This document shows positions 43,312 through 52,762 of a stretch of 64,000 nt of DNA, piece after piece (position 1 is the stretch's first letter; every line of letters starts with the position of its first letter). Made by a program: the position numbers and the translations under genes. The DNA is from Agromyces tardus (GTDB taxonomy: Bacteria > Actinomycetota > Actinomycetes > Actinomycetales > Microbacteriaceae). The stretch spans positions 62,001 to 126,000 of the forward strand of contig NZ_RHHB01000005.1 of assembly GCF_003710805.1 (NCBI RefSeq), given 5' to 3'. A model generated the notes under the pieces. The model was not told the origin of the DNA, did no database searches, and worked only from the letters and a program-made list of their open reading frames with translations.

Positions 43312-43410
43312 CTACTTCTTGTTGCGACGCTGGTGGCGCGTCTTGCGAAGCAGCTTGCGGTGCTTCTTCTTCGCCATGCGCTTGCGACGCTTCTTGATGA
43401 CGGAACCCAT
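43312..43410 (-). CDS. Small ribosomal subunit protein bS22 (AURKAIP1/COX24 domain)
   Basis: 32-residue protein, MGSVIKKRRKRMAKKKHRKL then LRKTRHQRRNKK, almost entirely Lys, Arg and Lys-rich, identical in type to the actinobacterial AURKAIP1/COX24 domain protein identified as bS22 in mycobacterial ribosomes. Too short for ordinary gene finding. The ATG at 43410 has GAGG upstream, and the rho-independent terminator at 43266-43290 ends the transcript. Confidence 0.92.
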   Translation of the reverse strand: MGSVIKKRRKRMAKKKHRKLLRKTRHQRRNKK

Positions 43411-43526
43411 CAAAACCTCACAGAAAAGATCGAGTCGGCCGCGCGTGCCGCAGCCTGGGGCAGGAATGCCTCGGGGTAGTCTAGCCGATTCGCGGGAGCA
43501 CGCCTTGCGGGCGCGTTCCCGTGCGT

Positions 43527-43532
43527 TAGCGT
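43527..43532 (+). promoter_or_regulatory. -10 box of the GNAT gene at 43539
   Basis: TAGCGT, 6 nt before the ATG. Confidence 0.45.
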
Positions 43533-43538
43533 CGAGGG

Positions 43539-44048
43539 ATGCCTTCGAACGAGTTCACCATCCGGGCGACCCGGCAGGACGACTGGCAGGCCGTGCGCGC
43601 GCTCCGGCTCGAGATGCTCCGCGATTACCCGCTCGCCTACGGCGAGACCCTCGAACACGCGCTCACCGTCGACGAGGCCGGGTGGCGCCTGCGTGCCGCT
43701 CGCGGCGAATCGGCCACCCAGACGGCGATCGTCGCCGTCGAGGGCGAGCGCTGGATCGGCGCGATGGGCTGCTATCTCCCCGACACGATCACCGGGCCGA
43801 TGCTCGTCGGCGTGTACGTCGCCCCCGACCGCCGCGGCGACGACGCCGGCGTGACGCGCGCGCTGCTCGCCGAGATCGAGCACTGGGCGGCGGCGCACGG
43901 CGACACGCTCCGGCTCGAGGTGCACGAGGCGAACCCGCGTGCGCGCCGGTTCTACGAGAAGCTCGGCTTCACGCTCACGGGACGCAGCCGCGCGTACGAG
44001 CTCGAACCCGGCGGGCTCGAGCTGGAGATGATCAAGCCGCTGCGGTGA
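43539..44048 (+). CDS. GNAT-family N-acetyltransferase
   Basis: 169 residues. Acetyl-CoA binding is indicated by VGVYVAPDRRGDDAGVTRAL (a V-A-P-x-x-R-G-x-G/D-type loop) and the C-terminal EVHEANPRARRFYEKLGF. Substrate unknown. It ends just before REP cluster 10, without using its stop. Confidence 0.88.
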   Translation: MPSNEFTIRATRQDDWQAVRALRLEMLRDYPLAYGETLEHALTVDEAGWRLRAARGESATQTAIVAVEGERWIGAMGCYLPDTITGPMLVGVYVAPDRRGDDAGVTRALLAEIEHWAAAHGDTLRLEVHEANPRARRFYEKLGFTLTGRSRAYELEPGGLELEMIKPLR

Positions 44049-44053
44049 GGGCC

Positions 44054-44231
44054 GCTGGTCGAGTAACGAAGCGTATCGAGACCTCGGGTCGCTGGTCTCG
44101 ATACGCGCTTCGCGCTACTCGACCGGCGGTTCGCGCTACTCGACCCGCGGTTCGCGCTACTCGACCGGCGCTTCGCGCTACTCGACCGGCGGTTCGCGCT
44201 ACTCGACCGGCGGTTCGCGCTACTCGACCCG
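44054..44231. repeat. REP cluster 10 (between GNAT and the ArsR gene)
   Basis: One forward and six inverted half-units, with core GCGC-TT-CGCGC; the two genes converge. Confidence 0.88.
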
Positions 44232-44242
44232 CAGAAGGCGGG

Positions 44243-44686
44243 TCAGCGGCGCTTCTTGGGGGCGACGACGGCGGTCACCTGGTGCGCCGTCTCGGCGAAG
44301 GCCTTGCCGAGCGCCGAGGCGAACGCCCGCTGCTCGGAGTTCAGCGGCTCCTCGTGCGACGCGGCCTCGACGCCCGCGAGCATCGCCGCGTCGGCGGCCG
44401 CATCCGAGGAGACGAACGGGATGAGCCAGTCCTCGAGGCGTTCGAGCGGCGCGCGGTCGAGCTTGTAGTACCGGTGCTGCCCCTCTTCGCGCACGGCCAC
44501 GAGACCCGACTCGCGCAGGACCTTGAGGTGCTTCGAGACGGTGGGCTGGCTCGCACCGAGCGCGGCGACGATCTCGCCGACGCTGATCTCGCCGCCCGAC
44601 TGCGGCAGGCTCGTCTCGCGGTCGAGGAGGACGCCGAGGATATCGCGCCTCGTGGGGTCCGCCACCACGTCGAAGATGTCCGCCAT
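44243..44686 (-). CDS. ArsR/SmtB-family transcriptional regulator
   Basis: 147-residue winged-helix regulator: VVADPTRRDILGVLL, then ISVGEIVAALGASQPTVSKHLKVLRESGLV, the helix-turn-helix. No metal-binding Cys cluster is seen, so it may not be a metal sensor. It diverges from trkH with 65 bp between starts, so it may control potassium uptake, though this is positional inference. TAGCCT (44693-44698) lies 6 nt before its ATG. Confidence 0.87.
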   Translation of the reverse strand: MADIFDVVADPTRRDILGVLLDRETSLPQSGGEISVGEIVAALGASQPTVSKHLKVLRESGLVAVREEGQHRYYKLDRAPLERLEDWLIPFVSSDAAADAAMLAGVEAASHEEPLNSEQRAFASALGKAFAETAHQVTAVVAPKKRR

Positions 44687-44692
44687 GCCACA

Positions 44693-44698
44693 AGGCTA
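44693..44698 (-). promoter_or_regulatory. -10 box of the ArsR-family gene
   Basis: TAGCCT, 6 nt before the ATG at 44686. Confidence 0.5.
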
Positions 44699-44751
44699 GC
44701 CACTTGCGGCGAGGAGTACCATGACACACGCGTCAGCACTGAGGGGGTCGG

Positions 44752-46194
44752 ATGACGGCACAGCCGATGCGGCGCCGGGGCACTGCGCGGCGCTCGTGGC
44801 TCGGCGGTGTACGCGACGCGATCGACGGCCTCGTCAAAAGCTCCCCCTCGCGATTCGCCATCCTCATCTTCCTCGCCCTGGTCATGGTGACCACGCTCCT
44901 GCTCTCGCTGCCGATCGCGCGCGCCGGCGAGGGCGAGGGCACGCCGCTCGCCGACGCGCTGTTCACCGCGGTCTCGGTCATCTGCGTCACGGGACTCACG
45001 ACGGTCGACATGGCGACGCACTGGTCGCCGTTCGGCAACGCCGTCATCTACATCGGCGTGAACATCGGCGGCATCGGCGTGCTCACGCTCGCGTCGATCC
45101 TCGGCCTCGTCATCTCCCGCCGGCTCGGCCTGCGCGCGCGCCTCATCGCGGCGAGCGACACGAACCCGTCGCGCATCCACCAGGGCCCGGTCTCCGAGAG
45201 CCAGGCGATCCGCCTCGGCGAGGTCGGCGGGCTCCTCGTCACGGTTGCGATCAGCGCCCTCGTGATCGAGCTGACGATCGCCCTCGCGATGATCCCGAGC
45301 TTCCTGTCCGACGGCTACGACGCGTGGACGTCGACCTGGTACAGCTTCTACTACTCCGCGATGGGCTTCACGAACACCGGCTTCAGCCCGAATCCGGGCG
45401 GCCTCGAGCCGCTGCAGGACGACTTCTGGTTCCTGTCGCTCCTCATGCTCAGCGTGTTCCTCGGCAGCCTCGGCTTCCCGGTGATCTACACGCTCGCGCG
45501 CGCCTGGCGCAAGCCGCGCAAGTGGAGCGTGCACGTGAAGCTCACGCTCGCCACGACGGTGATCCTCTTCGTCCTCGGCGCGCTCGCGTTCCTCGCGCTC
45601 GAGTACAACAACCCCAAGACGTACGGCCGCTTCGACGCCGGCACGACGGTCTTCGAGTCGTTCTTCATGTCGGCGATGACCCGTTCGGGCGGGTTCGCGA
45701 CGATCGACATGGCCGACCTCAACGGCTCGAGCCTCCTCGTCTCCGACATGCTCATGTTCGTCGGCGGCGGCTCCGCCTCGACCGCGGGCGGCATCAAGGT
45801 GACGACCCTCGCGGTGCTGTTCCTCGCCGCGTTCGCCGAGGCCCGCGGCGCGCCCGCGATGGAGGCCTTCGGGAGACGCATCCCGCGCGACATCCTGCGG
45901 CTCGCGGTGAGCGTCGTACTGTGGGGCGCGACCATCGTCGCGGTGTCGACGATCATCCTGGCGCAGATCACCAGGGCGCAGCTCGACTACGTGCTCTTCG
46001 ACGTGATCTCGGCGTTCGCCACGTGCGGCCTCTCGACGGGGTTCACCTTCGACCTGCCACCAGAGGGCAAGTACGTCATGGCTGCGACCATGTTCATGGG
46101 ACGTGTCGGCACCGTCACGCTCGCGGCGGCCCTCGCCGCGAGCCAGCGGCGCCAGCTGTTCAAGCGACCGGAAGAGAGGCCCATCGTTGGTTGA
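44752..46194 (+). CDS. TrkH/KtrB-family potassium transporter
   Basis: 480 residues with four P-loop motifs lining the K+ path: VICVTGLTTVDM, AMGFTNTGFSPN, MTRSGGFATIDM and ATCGLSTGFTF. Sodium-coupled or channel-type potassium uptake is expected, gated by the next gene's product. ATG at 44752 follows GAGGGGG. The stop TGA (46192-46194) overlaps the TTG start of the regulatory subunit. Confidence 0.93.
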   Translation: MTAQPMRRRGTARRSWLGGVRDAIDGLVKSSPSRFAILIFLALVMVTTLLLSLPIARAGEGEGTPLADALFTAVSVICVTGLTTVDMATHWSPFGNAVIYIGVNIGGIGVLTLASILGLVISRRLGLRARLIAASDTNPSRIHQGPVSESQAIRLGEVGGLLVTVAISALVIELTIALAMIPSFLSDGYDAWTSTWYSFYYSAMGFTNTGFSPNPGGLEPLQDDFWFLSLLMLSVFLGSLGFPVIYTLARAWRKPRKWSVHVKLTLATTVILFVLGALAFLALEYNNPKTYGRFDAGTTVFESFFMSAMTRSGGFATIDMADLNGSSLLVSDMLMFVGGGSASTAGGIKVTTLAVLFLAAFAEARGAPAMEAFGRRIPRDILRLAVSVVLWGATIVAVSTIILAQITRAQLDYVLFDVISAFATCGLSTGFTFDLPPEGKYVMAATMFMGRVGTVTLAAALAASQRRQLFKRPEERPIVG

Positions 46195-46855
46195 TCGCAT
46201 CAAGCACGACGCCCCCGTGCTCGTCATCGGCCTCGGCCGGTTCGGGGCCGCCACCGCAGGCCAGCTCGACCGCCTCGGCCGCGAGGTGCTCGCCGTCGAC
46301 GACGACGAGGCCCTCGTGCAGAAGTGGGCCGAGCGGGTCACCCACGCGGTCGTCGCCGACGCCCGGTCCATCGACGCGCTCAAGCAGATCGGCGCGCAGG
46401 AGTTCTCGATCGCGGTGTGCGCCGTCGGGTCGTCGGTCGAGGCATCCGTGCTCATCACCGCGAACCTCGTCGACCTCAAAGTGCCGCAGATCTGGGCGAA
46501 GGCGATCTCGACCTCGCACGGCAAGATCCTCGAGCGCATCGGCGCGAACCATGTGATCTACCCCGAACGCGAGGCGGGCGAGCGCACCGCGCACCTCGTG
46601 AGCGGGCGCATGCTCGACTTCATCGAGTTCGACGACGACTTCGCGCTCGTGAAGATGTATCCGCCGAAGCCCATCCGCGGCAAGAACCTCACCGAGTCGG
46701 GCGTGCGCTCGCGGCACAACGTCACGGTCGTGGGCGTGAAGAGTCCGGGCAAGCCGTTCACCTACGCGACCGAGCAGACGGTGGTGTCGAACCACGACCT
46801 CATCATCGTGTCGGGCACCGAGGCCGACATCGAGAAGTTCGCGGCGCTCGAGTGA
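46187..46855 (+). CDS. TrkA/KtrA-family potassium uptake regulatory protein
   Basis: 222-residue cytoplasmic ring protein gating the Trk/Ktr channel. The RCK N-domain Rossmann motif is GLGRFGAATAG, followed by the C-terminal RCK_C domain (KMYPPKPIRGKNLTE). Translation starts at TTG 46187 (LVDRIKHDAPVLVIG), in the overlap with trkH, with GAAGAGAGG upstream. 6 bp separate its stop from the convergent gene. Confidence 0.92.
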   Translation: MVDRIKHDAPVLVIGLGRFGAATAGQLDRLGREVLAVDDDEALVQKWAERVTHAVVADARSIDALKQIGAQEFSIAVCAVGSSVEASVLITANLVDLKVPQIWAKAISTSHGKILERIGANHVIYPEREAGERTAHLVSGRMLDFIEFDDDFALVKMYPPKPIRGKNLTESGVRSRHNVTVVGVKSPGKPFTYATEQTVVSNHDLIIVSGTEADIEKFAALE

Positions 46856-46861
46856 GGACGC

Positions 46862-47260
46862 TCAGCCCAGCAGCGTGATGATCACCTGCACGAGGGTCGC
46901 CACGACGCCGATGCCGAGCAGCACGAGCGTGAGCGTGGCGAAGACCCGGCGGATGGGACGGACCCGCTCGAACCGGAGCCGGTCCGGCGTTCGCCGCCGG
47001 TAGAACATCGGCTGCTCGTCGGGCACCGTGACGTGGGCCCGCTCCTCGGCGCTGAGGTGCCGCTGCTGGAACTCGCCTCCGGCGAACCAGCGCACCGTGC
47101 TGTGGCCCGACTCGCCGTCGACGACGACCGCGTCGGTCGGCAGCCACGTGCCGTCGACGAGCCGCAGGATCACGGCGACGAGGAGGCAGGCGAAGCCCAG
47201 GCCGAACGCGATCCACGTGATCACCTCGGCGACCACCGAGACGAGGTCGAGCACACCCAT
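46862..47260 (-). CDS. Hypothetical protein with two membrane segments
   Basis: 132 residues: an N-terminal helix (VVAEVITWIAFGLGFACLLV), a soluble loop (WFAGGEFQQRHLSAEERAHV), and a C-terminal helix (VFATLTLVLLGIGVVATLVQ). No family named. TACGGT (47267-47272) lies 6 nt before the ATG. Confidence 0.75.
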   Translation of the reverse strand: MGVLDLVSVVAEVITWIAFGLGFACLLVAVILRLVDGTWLPTDAVVVDGESGHSTVRWFAGGEFQQRHLSAEERAHVTVPDEQPMFYRRRTPDRLRFERVRPIRRVFATLTLVLLGIGVVATLVQVIITLLG

Positions 47261-47266
47261 GTCCAC

Positions 47267-47272
47267 ACCGTA
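47267..47272 (-). promoter_or_regulatory. -10 box of the two-helix membrane protein gene
   Basis: TACGGT, 6 nt before the ATG at 47260. Confidence 0.5.
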
Positions 47273-47304
47273 GCGCCCGGCGGCGGGCCGCTCGGTCGCG
47301 CGCG

Positions 47305-47310
47305 TACCCT
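47305..47310 (+). promoter_or_regulatory. -10 box of rlmC
   Basis: TACCCT, 7 nt before the ATG at 47318. Confidence 0.5.
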
Positions 47311-47317
47311 TGAGGCG

Positions 47318-48463
47318 ATGCAGTGCGACTACTTCGACGACGGGCGCTGCCGTTCGTGCGCGCTCATGGGCGTGCCGTACCCCGCGCAGCTCGCCGGCAA
47401 GCAGCGCGACTGCGAGGCGATGCTCGCCCCGCTCGGCGTGGCCGACTGGCGCCCGCCGGTGACGAGCCGCGAGGCGGCCTACCGCAACAAGGCGAAGATG
47501 GTCGTCGGCGGCACGGTCGAGGCGCCCACGATCGGCATCCTCGACGCCGACGGCCGCGGGGTCGACCTGCAGGCATGCGGCATCTGCTCGCCCGGGCACC
47601 GCGCGGCGTTCCCGGTGATCGCCGAGTTCGTCGGCCGCGCGCACATCACGCCCTACGACGTGCCGTCGCGGCGGGGCGAGCTCAAGCACGTGATCCTCAC
47701 CGAATCGCCCGACGGCGAGCTCATGCTGCGGTTCGTGCTGCGCTCGACCGAGCCCGTCGCCCGCATCCGCAAGCACCTCGGCTGGCTCCTCGAGCGGATG
47801 CCGCAGGCCGCCGTCGTCACCGTCAACGTGCTGCCCGAGCACCGCGCGGCACTCGAGGGCGACGAGGAGCTCGTGCTCACCGACGCGTCGACCCTCGCGA
47901 TGCACGTGAACGACGTGACGCTGCACCTGCGGCCGCGCAGCTTCTTCCAGACGAACACCGAGATCGCGTCGGCGCTCTACCGCGAGGCCCGCGAGTGGTC
48001 CCACGCCGTCGCGCCCGCCACGGCGTGGGACCTCTACTGCGGCGTCGGGGGGTTCGCCCTGCACGTGGCGGGCGCCGCGGCCGACGTGGTCGGCATCGAG
48101 ACGAGCGCCGAGGCGATCGCGAGCGCCGAGTTGAGCGCCGCCGAGGCGGGGCTGTCGCACGTGCGGTTCGCCGCCGGGGATGCCACCGAGTTCGCCCTCG
48201 CCGCGGCATCCGCCCCCGAGCTCGTGATCGTGAACCCGCCGCGCCGCGGCATCGGCGCCGCGCTCGCGGGCTGGCTCGAGGCGTCGTCGGCACGGCACGT
48301 GCTCTACTCGAGCTGCAACCCCGCGTCGCTCGCGCGCGACCTCGCGGCGATGCCGTCGTTGCGGCCGCGGCAGGCGCGCATGTTCGACATGTTCCCGCAG
48401 ACGGGGCACGTCGAGGTCATGGTGCTGCTGGAGCGCGCGGCGCCCCCTCCGCCGGTCGAGTAG
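47318..48463 (+). CDS. rlmC: 23S rRNA (uracil-5-)-methyltransferase RlmC
   Basis: TrmA/RlmC/RlmD-family methyltransferase of 381 residues, modifying U747-type positions in 23S rRNA. The iron-sulfur Cys residues are at 3, 11 and 14 (CDYFDDGRCRSC) with a fourth in QACGIC; the SAM motif is WDLYCGVGGFAL; the catalytic Cys is in YSSCNPASLARDL. The C-terminal tail Ala-Pro-Pro-Pro-Pro-Val-Glu and TAG are read from a lone REP half unit. Confidence 0.93.
   Translation: MQCDYFDDGRCRSCALMGVPYPAQLAGKQRDCEAMLAPLGVADWRPPVTSREAAYRNKAKMVVGGTVEAPTIGILDADGRGVDLQACGICSPGHRAAFPVIAEFVGRAHITPYDVPSRRGELKHVILTESPDGELMLRFVLRSTEPVARIRKHLGWLLERMPQAAVVTVNVLPEHRAALEGDEELVLTDASTLAMHVNDVTLHLRPRSFFQTNTEIASALYREAREWSHAVAPATAWDLYCGVGGFALHVAGAAADVVGIETSAEAIASAELSAAEAGLSHVRFAAGDATEFALAAASAPELVIVNPPRRGIGAALAGWLEASSARHVLYSSCNPASLARDLAAMPSLRPRQARMFDMFPQTGHVEVMVLLERAAPPPPVE
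48451..48463. repeat. REP half-unit 11, providing the rlmC stop
   Basis: GCCGGTCGAGTAG only; the remaining core and TATCGAGACC are not present. Its TAG is the rlmC stop codon. Confidence 0.7.
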
Positions 48464-48509
48464 CACGTGAGCCGCATGTCAGGGCACCGTAGGGATGTCC
48501 GGCCGGGGC

Positions 48510-48531
48510 GTTAGGAAACCGTGAGGATCCT
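48510..48531. promoter_or_regulatory. Candidate KdpE binding site
   Basis: GTTAGGAAACC directly followed by GTGAGGATCCT, an 11-bp direct repeat of the kind bound by OmpR-type regulators. It lies about 100 bp upstream of the first small gene of the kdp operon. Confidence 0.5.
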
Positions 48532-48631
48532 CCCCGCCAGGGCCGCGCGGGTGTTGCATCGGAGACGCAGCACCTCGCTGCCCGCCCGCCGCGCACTGCG
48601 GCCCGCGGCATCCGCTGGATCGGGAGTCTCC

Positions 48632-48715
48632 GTGCTCGACGTCGTCACCCTCCTCGGCGTCATCGCCGTGTTCGCGCTCATCGGCCTCATCGCCAAGGGG
48701 GTCGAGAAGCTGTGA
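48632..48715 (+). CDS. Small membrane protein preceding kdpF
   Basis: 27 residues, beginning [20 protein letters not shown] and ending AKGVEKL: one membrane helix with a basic tail, like KdpF in design. GTG at 48632 with GGGAG 5 nt away. Its TGA overlaps the GTG of kdpF as GTGA, so it is the first gene of the coupled operon. A second KdpF-like subunit is one reading; other interpretation is a leader gene. Confidence 0.6.
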   Translation: MLDVVTLLGVIAVFALIGLIAKGVEKL

Positions 48716-48801
48716 TCGTGTTCGAGCTCCTCGCCGCGGCCCTGGGCGTCGCCGCCGTGGTGTACCTCGTGGTCGCCCTCGTGAAGCCCGAGCGGTTCTG
48801 A
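48712..48801 (+). CDS. kdpF: Potassium-transporting ATPase small subunit KdpF
   Basis: 29 residues, [20 protein letters not shown] and VALVKPERF, the single-helix subunit that stabilises the Kdp complex; PERF at the end is typical. GTG overlaps the stop of the preceding small gene and its TGA overlaps the kdpA ATG (TGATG). Confidence 0.88.
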   Translation: MIVFELLAAALGVAAVVYLVVALVKPERF

Positions 48802-50474
48802 TGGACGCGCTCCTCGCCGTCGCGCAAGCGGCCACCCTCGTGCTCGTCCTCGCGCTCGTGTACCGCCCGCTGGGCGACTACGTGGCCCACGTCTACACCT
48901 CCGAGCGGGATTGGCGGGTCGAACGCGTGCTCTACCGGCTCGTGGGCGTGGATCCTCGTTCGGAGCAATCGTGGACGGCCTATGTGCGCGGTGTGCTGGC
49001 GTTCTCGGTGGTCGGCGTCGTCTTCGTGTACGTGCTGCAGCGCGCCCAGGCGGTGCTGCCCTTCTCGCTCGGCTTCCCCGCGGTGCCGGAGGCACTCTCC
49101 TTCAACACCGCTGCCTCGTTCGTCACGAACACGAACTGGCAGTCCTACTCCCCCGACGTGACGATGGGCTACACGGTGCAGCTCGCCGGCCTCGCGGTGC
49201 AGAACTTCGTGTCGTCGGCCGTCGGGATCGCGGTCGCGATCGCGCTGGTGCGGGGGCTGGCCCGCCGTGGCTCCGGCACGATCGGCAACTTCTGGGTCGA
49301 TCTGTTCCGCGGGTCGTTCCGCGTGCTGCTGCCCCTGGCGCTCGTGGTGGCGGTCGTGCTCATCGCGGGCGGCGTCGTGCAGAACTTCACCGGCTTCACC
49401 GACGTCACGACCCTCGCCGGCAACTCGCAAGCCCTACCCGGCGGGCCGGTCGCCTCGCAGGAGGCCATCAAGGAGCTCGGCACGAACGGCGGCGGGTTCT
49501 TCAACGCCAACTCGTCGCATCCGTTCGAGAACCCCTCCGGCTGGACGAACCTGCTCGAGATCGCGCTCCTGCTCGCGATCCCGCTCTCGCTGCCGCGCAC
49601 CTTCGGCCGCATGGTGGGGAACCCCCGGCAGGGCGCCGCGATCCTCGGCGTGATGATCGTCATCGCCGTCGGGTCGCTCGCCGCGCTGAGCGCGCTCGAG
49701 GCGGCCGGCGCGGGCACGGCCCCGCAGCTCGCGGGCGGTGCGATGGAGGGCAAGGAGCAGCGGTACGGCGTGCTCTCGTCTGCCTTGTTCGCCACCGCCA
49801 CCACGCTGACCTCGACCGGTGCCGTCAACTCGATGCACGACTCCTACACCGCCCTCGGCGGCATGATGCCGATGCTCAACATGATGTTCGGCGAGGTCGC
49901 ACCCGGCGGCGTCGGCTCGGGCCTCTACGGGATGCTCGTGCTCGCGATCATCGCCGTGTTCGTCGCCGGACTCCTCGTGGGCCGCACGCCCGAGTACCTC
50001 GGCAAGAAGATCGGCCCCCGCGAGATCAAGCTCGCGAGCCTGTACATCCTCGTGACGCCCACGCTCGTGCTCGCGGGCACCGCCCTCTCCTTCGCGATCC
50101 CGGGTGTGCGCGAGGACGTGGAGTCCACCTCGATCTGGAATCCGGGCGTGCACGGGCTCTCCGAGGTCGTCTACGCCTTCACGTCGGCGTCGAACAACAA
50201 CGGCTCCGCGTTCGCGGGACTCACGGCGAACACGCCCTGGCTGAACTGGGCCCTCGGCGCCGCCATGCTCCTGGGCAGGTTCGTGCCGATCGTGCTCGTG
50301 CTCGCCCTCGCCGGCGGCCTCGCGGCGCAGCAGAAGGTGCCCGAGACCGCCGGAACGCTCCCGACCACGAAGCCGCAGTTCGTCGGCCTCCTCCTGGGCG
50401 TCACCGTCATCGTGACCGCCCTCACCTACTTCCCCGTTCTCACGCTGGGTCCCCTGGCGGAAGGGCTGAGCTGA
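48801..50474 (+). CDS. kdpA: Potassium-transporting ATPase subunit KdpA
   Basis: 557-residue ion-conducting subunit, related to K+ channels. Selectivity-loop segments [30 protein letters not shown] and [11 protein letters not shown] are all present. Ten membrane segments. It follows kdpF by TGATG. Confidence 0.96.
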   Translation: MDALLAVAQAATLVLVLALVYRPLGDYVAHVYTSERDWRVERVLYRLVGVDPRSEQSWTAYVRGVLAFSVVGVVFVYVLQRAQAVLPFSLGFPAVPEALSFNTAASFVTNTNWQSYSPDVTMGYTVQLAGLAVQNFVSSAVGIAVAIALVRGLARRGSGTIGNFWVDLFRGSFRVLLPLALVVAVVLIAGGVVQNFTGFTDVTTLAGNSQALPGGPVASQEAIKELGTNGGGFFNANSSHPFENPSGWTNLLEIALLLAIPLSLPRTFGRMVGNPRQGAAILGVMIVIAVGSLAALSALEAAGAGTAPQLAGGAMEGKEQRYGVLSSALFATATTLTSTGAVNSMHDSYTALGGMMPMLNMMFGEVAPGGVGSGLYGMLVLAIIAVFVAGLLVGRTPEYLGKKIGPREIKLASLYILVTPTLVLAGTALSFAIPGVREDVESTSIWNPGVHGLSEVVYAFTSASNNNGSAFAGLTANTPWLNWALGAAMLLGRFVPIVLVLALAGGLAAQQKVPETAGTLPTTKPQFVGLLLGVTVIVTALTYFPVLTLGPLAEGLS

Positions 50475-50477
50475 TCC

Positions 50478-52643
50478 ATGTCGACCATCACCGAACACGC
50501 ACCCTCCGGGCACACGCCGCGACCGATGGGCTCCCCGTCGAAGCGCCCCCGCGGCGCATTCGGCATGACACAACTGCTCCAGGCGTTGCCGGGGGCGCTC
50601 CGCAAGCTCGATCCGCGCCGGATGTGGCACACCCCCGTCATGTTCATCGTCGAGGTCGGCGCGGCGCTGACCACGGCGATCGCGATCGCCGAGCCGTTCC
50701 TCGGCGGCCCCGAGTCGTCAGGGGGCACCGATGTGCCCGTCACGTTCACGTGGGCCATCGCGGTCTGGCTCTGGCTCACCGTGATCTTCGCCAACCTCGC
50801 CGAGTCGGTCGCCGAGGGACGCGGCAAGGCGCAGGCCGACACCCTCCGCCGCACCCGCACCTCGACGGTCGCCCGGCTGGTGCGCGGCTACGATCCGGTT
50901 CGGGATGCCGCGGCCGAGCGCACGACCGTGACCGAAGTCGCCTCGGCAGACCTGGCACTCGGCGATGTCGTGGTCGTCGAGGCCGGACAGCTCATCCCCG
51001 GCGACGGCGACATCGTGCAGGGCATCGCCTCGGTCGACGAGTCCGCGATCACCGGCGAGTCCGCGCCCGTCGTGCGGGAGTCGGGCGGCGACCGCTCCGC
51101 CGTCACCGGTGGCACGCGCGTGCTCTCCGACCGGATCGTGGTGCGGATCACCTCGAAGCCCGGGGAGACGTTCGTCGACCGCATGATCGCGCTCGTCGAG
51201 GGCGCGGCGCGTCAGAAGACGCCGAACGAGATCGCGCTCGACATCCTGCTGGCGAGCCTGTCGATCATCTTCGTGATCGTCGTGCTGACCCTCAACCCGA
51301 TCGCCTCCTACGCCGCGGAGCCCGCGTCGATCCCCGTGCTCGTCGCCCTGCTCGTGTGCCTCATCCCCACCACGATCGGCGCGCTGCTGTCGGCCATCGG
51401 CATCGCCGGCATGGATCGGCTGGTGCAGCGGAATGTGCTCGCGATGTCGGGGCGCGCGGTCGAGGCCGCCGGCGACGTCACGACACTCCTCCTCGACAAG
51501 ACCGGCACCATCACCTACGGCAACCGCCGGGCGAGCGAGTTCGTGCCGTTGCCGGGTGTCGCGGTGACCGACCTCGAGCAGGCGGCGTCGCTCGCCTCCC
51601 TCGCGGACCCCACGCCAGAGGGCGCCTCGATCGTCGAGTTGGCCGCGCAGCACGGCATCCGGTACGAGACCGCCCCGAACGGCGAGGTCGTGCCGTTCAC
51701 CGCTCAGACCCGCATGTCGGGCATCGACCTGGCGAACGGCTCGAGCATCCGCAAGGGCGCAGGGTCCGCGGTGCGAGCGTGGGTGGAGACCACCGGGCCG
51801 ATCCCGTCGGAGGTGCTCGAGGAACTGCAGGGGCGCGTCGAGGTGATCTCGACCGACGGCGGTACGCCGCTCGTCGTGGCTGCGAAGGCCGCCGACGGCG
51901 TCGCCCGCATCCTCGGCGTCGTGCACCTGAAGGACATCGTCAAGGACGGCCTGCGCGAACGCTTCACCGAGCTGCGATCGATGGGCATCCGCACGGTGAT
52001 GATCACCGGGGACAACCCACTCACCGCGAAGGCCATCGCGGCCGAGGCGGGCGTCGACGACTACCTCGCCGAGGCCACTCCCGAGGACAAGATGGCGCTC
52101 ATCCGACGCGAGCAGCAGGGCGGCAACCTCGTCGCCATGACCGGCGACGGCACGAACGACGCCCCCGCGCTCGCGCAGGCCGACGTCGGCGTCGCGATGA
52201 ACACGGGCACGTCGGCCGCGAAGGAGGCCGGCAACATGGTCGACCTCGACTCCGACCCGACGAAGCTCATCGAGATCGTGCGCATCGGCAAGCAGCTGCT
52301 CATCACGCGCGGCGCGCTCACGACCTTCTCGATCGCGAACGACGTGGCGAAGTACTTCGCGATCATCCCGGCGATGTTCGCCGGCATCTTCCCGGGGCTC
52401 GCGGTGCTCAACCTCATGCAGCTGCACTCGCCCGCGTCGGCGATCCTGTCGGCGATCATCTTCAACGCCGTCATCATCGTCGCGCTCATCCCGCTGGCGC
52501 TGCGCGGCGTGGCGTATCGGCCGGGCGGAGCTACGGCGATCCTCAACCGCAACCTCCTCGTCTACGGACTCGGCGGCATCGTCGCCCCCTTCATCGGGAT
52601 CAAGCTGATCGACCTCGTCGTCAGCCTCATCCCCGGGTTCTGA
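50478..52643 (+). CDS. kdpB: Potassium-transporting ATPase subunit KdpB
   Basis: P-type ATPase subunit, 721 residues. The phosphorylated Asp is in [14 protein letters not shown] (about residue 340), the actuator motif is ITGESAPVV, and the hinge is [20 protein letters not shown]. It begins 3 bp after the kdpA stop. Downstream, the kdpB-kdpC junction is interrupted by REP element 12. Confidence 0.96.
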   Translation: MSTITEHAPSGHTPRPMGSPSKRPRGAFGMTQLLQALPGALRKLDPRRMWHTPVMFIVEVGAALTTAIAIAEPFLGGPESSGGTDVPVTFTWAIAVWLWLTVIFANLAESVAEGRGKAQADTLRRTRTSTVARLVRGYDPVRDAAAERTTVTEVASADLALGDVVVVEAGQLIPGDGDIVQGIASVDESAITGESAPVVRESGGDRSAVTGGTRVLSDRIVVRITSKPGETFVDRMIALVEGAARQKTPNEIALDILLASLSIIFVIVVLTLNPIASYAAEPASIPVLVALLVCLIPTTIGALLSAIGIAGMDRLVQRNVLAMSGRAVEAAGDVTTLLLDKTGTITYGNRRASEFVPLPGVAVTDLEQAASLASLADPTPEGASIVELAAQHGIRYETAPNGEVVPFTAQTRMSGIDLANGSSIRKGAGSAVRAWVETTGPIPSEVLEELQGRVEVISTDGGTPLVVAAKAADGVARILGVVHLKDIVKDGLRERFTELRSMGIRTVMITGDNPLTAKAIAAEAGVDDYLAEATPEDKMALIRREQQGGNLVAMTGDGTNDAPALAQADVGVAMNTGTSAAKEAGNMVDLDSDPTKLIEIVRIGKQLLITRGALTTFSIANDVAKYFAIIPAMFAGIFPGLAVLNLMQLHSPASAILSAIIFNAVIIVALIPLALRGVAYRPGGATAILNRNLLVYGLGGIVAPFIGIKLIDLVVSLIPGF

Positions 52644-52652
52644 GCCATGCGT

Positions 52653-52735
52653 CCATCGAGCAACGAGCGCGGCGAGCGTATCGAAACCACACGGTCCGGG
52701 TCTCGATACGGCCCCGGCGGGCCGACTCGACCGAC
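52653..52735. repeat. REP element 12, between kdpB and kdpC
   Basis: A diverged forward half (CCATCGAGCAACGAGCG) and an inverted half (GGTCTCGATACGGCCC ... GGGCCGACTCGACCGACG) inside the 119-bp junction of an otherwise tightly packed operon. Confidence 0.85.
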
Positions 52736-52762
52736 GACGACGTCGAAAGGAAACCGACAGAC

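Noticed and set aside
48464-48631. ydaO (c-di-AMP) riboswitch upstream of kdp
   Set aside because: I searched for the conserved motif by eye and did not see its paired G-rich segments; only a direct repeat fits.
48911-52700. Long plus-strand frame through kdpA and kdpB
   Set aside because: A frame-shifted shadow of kdpA and kdpB with Arg/His-rich sequence; only its last part, from 52763, is the real kdpC.
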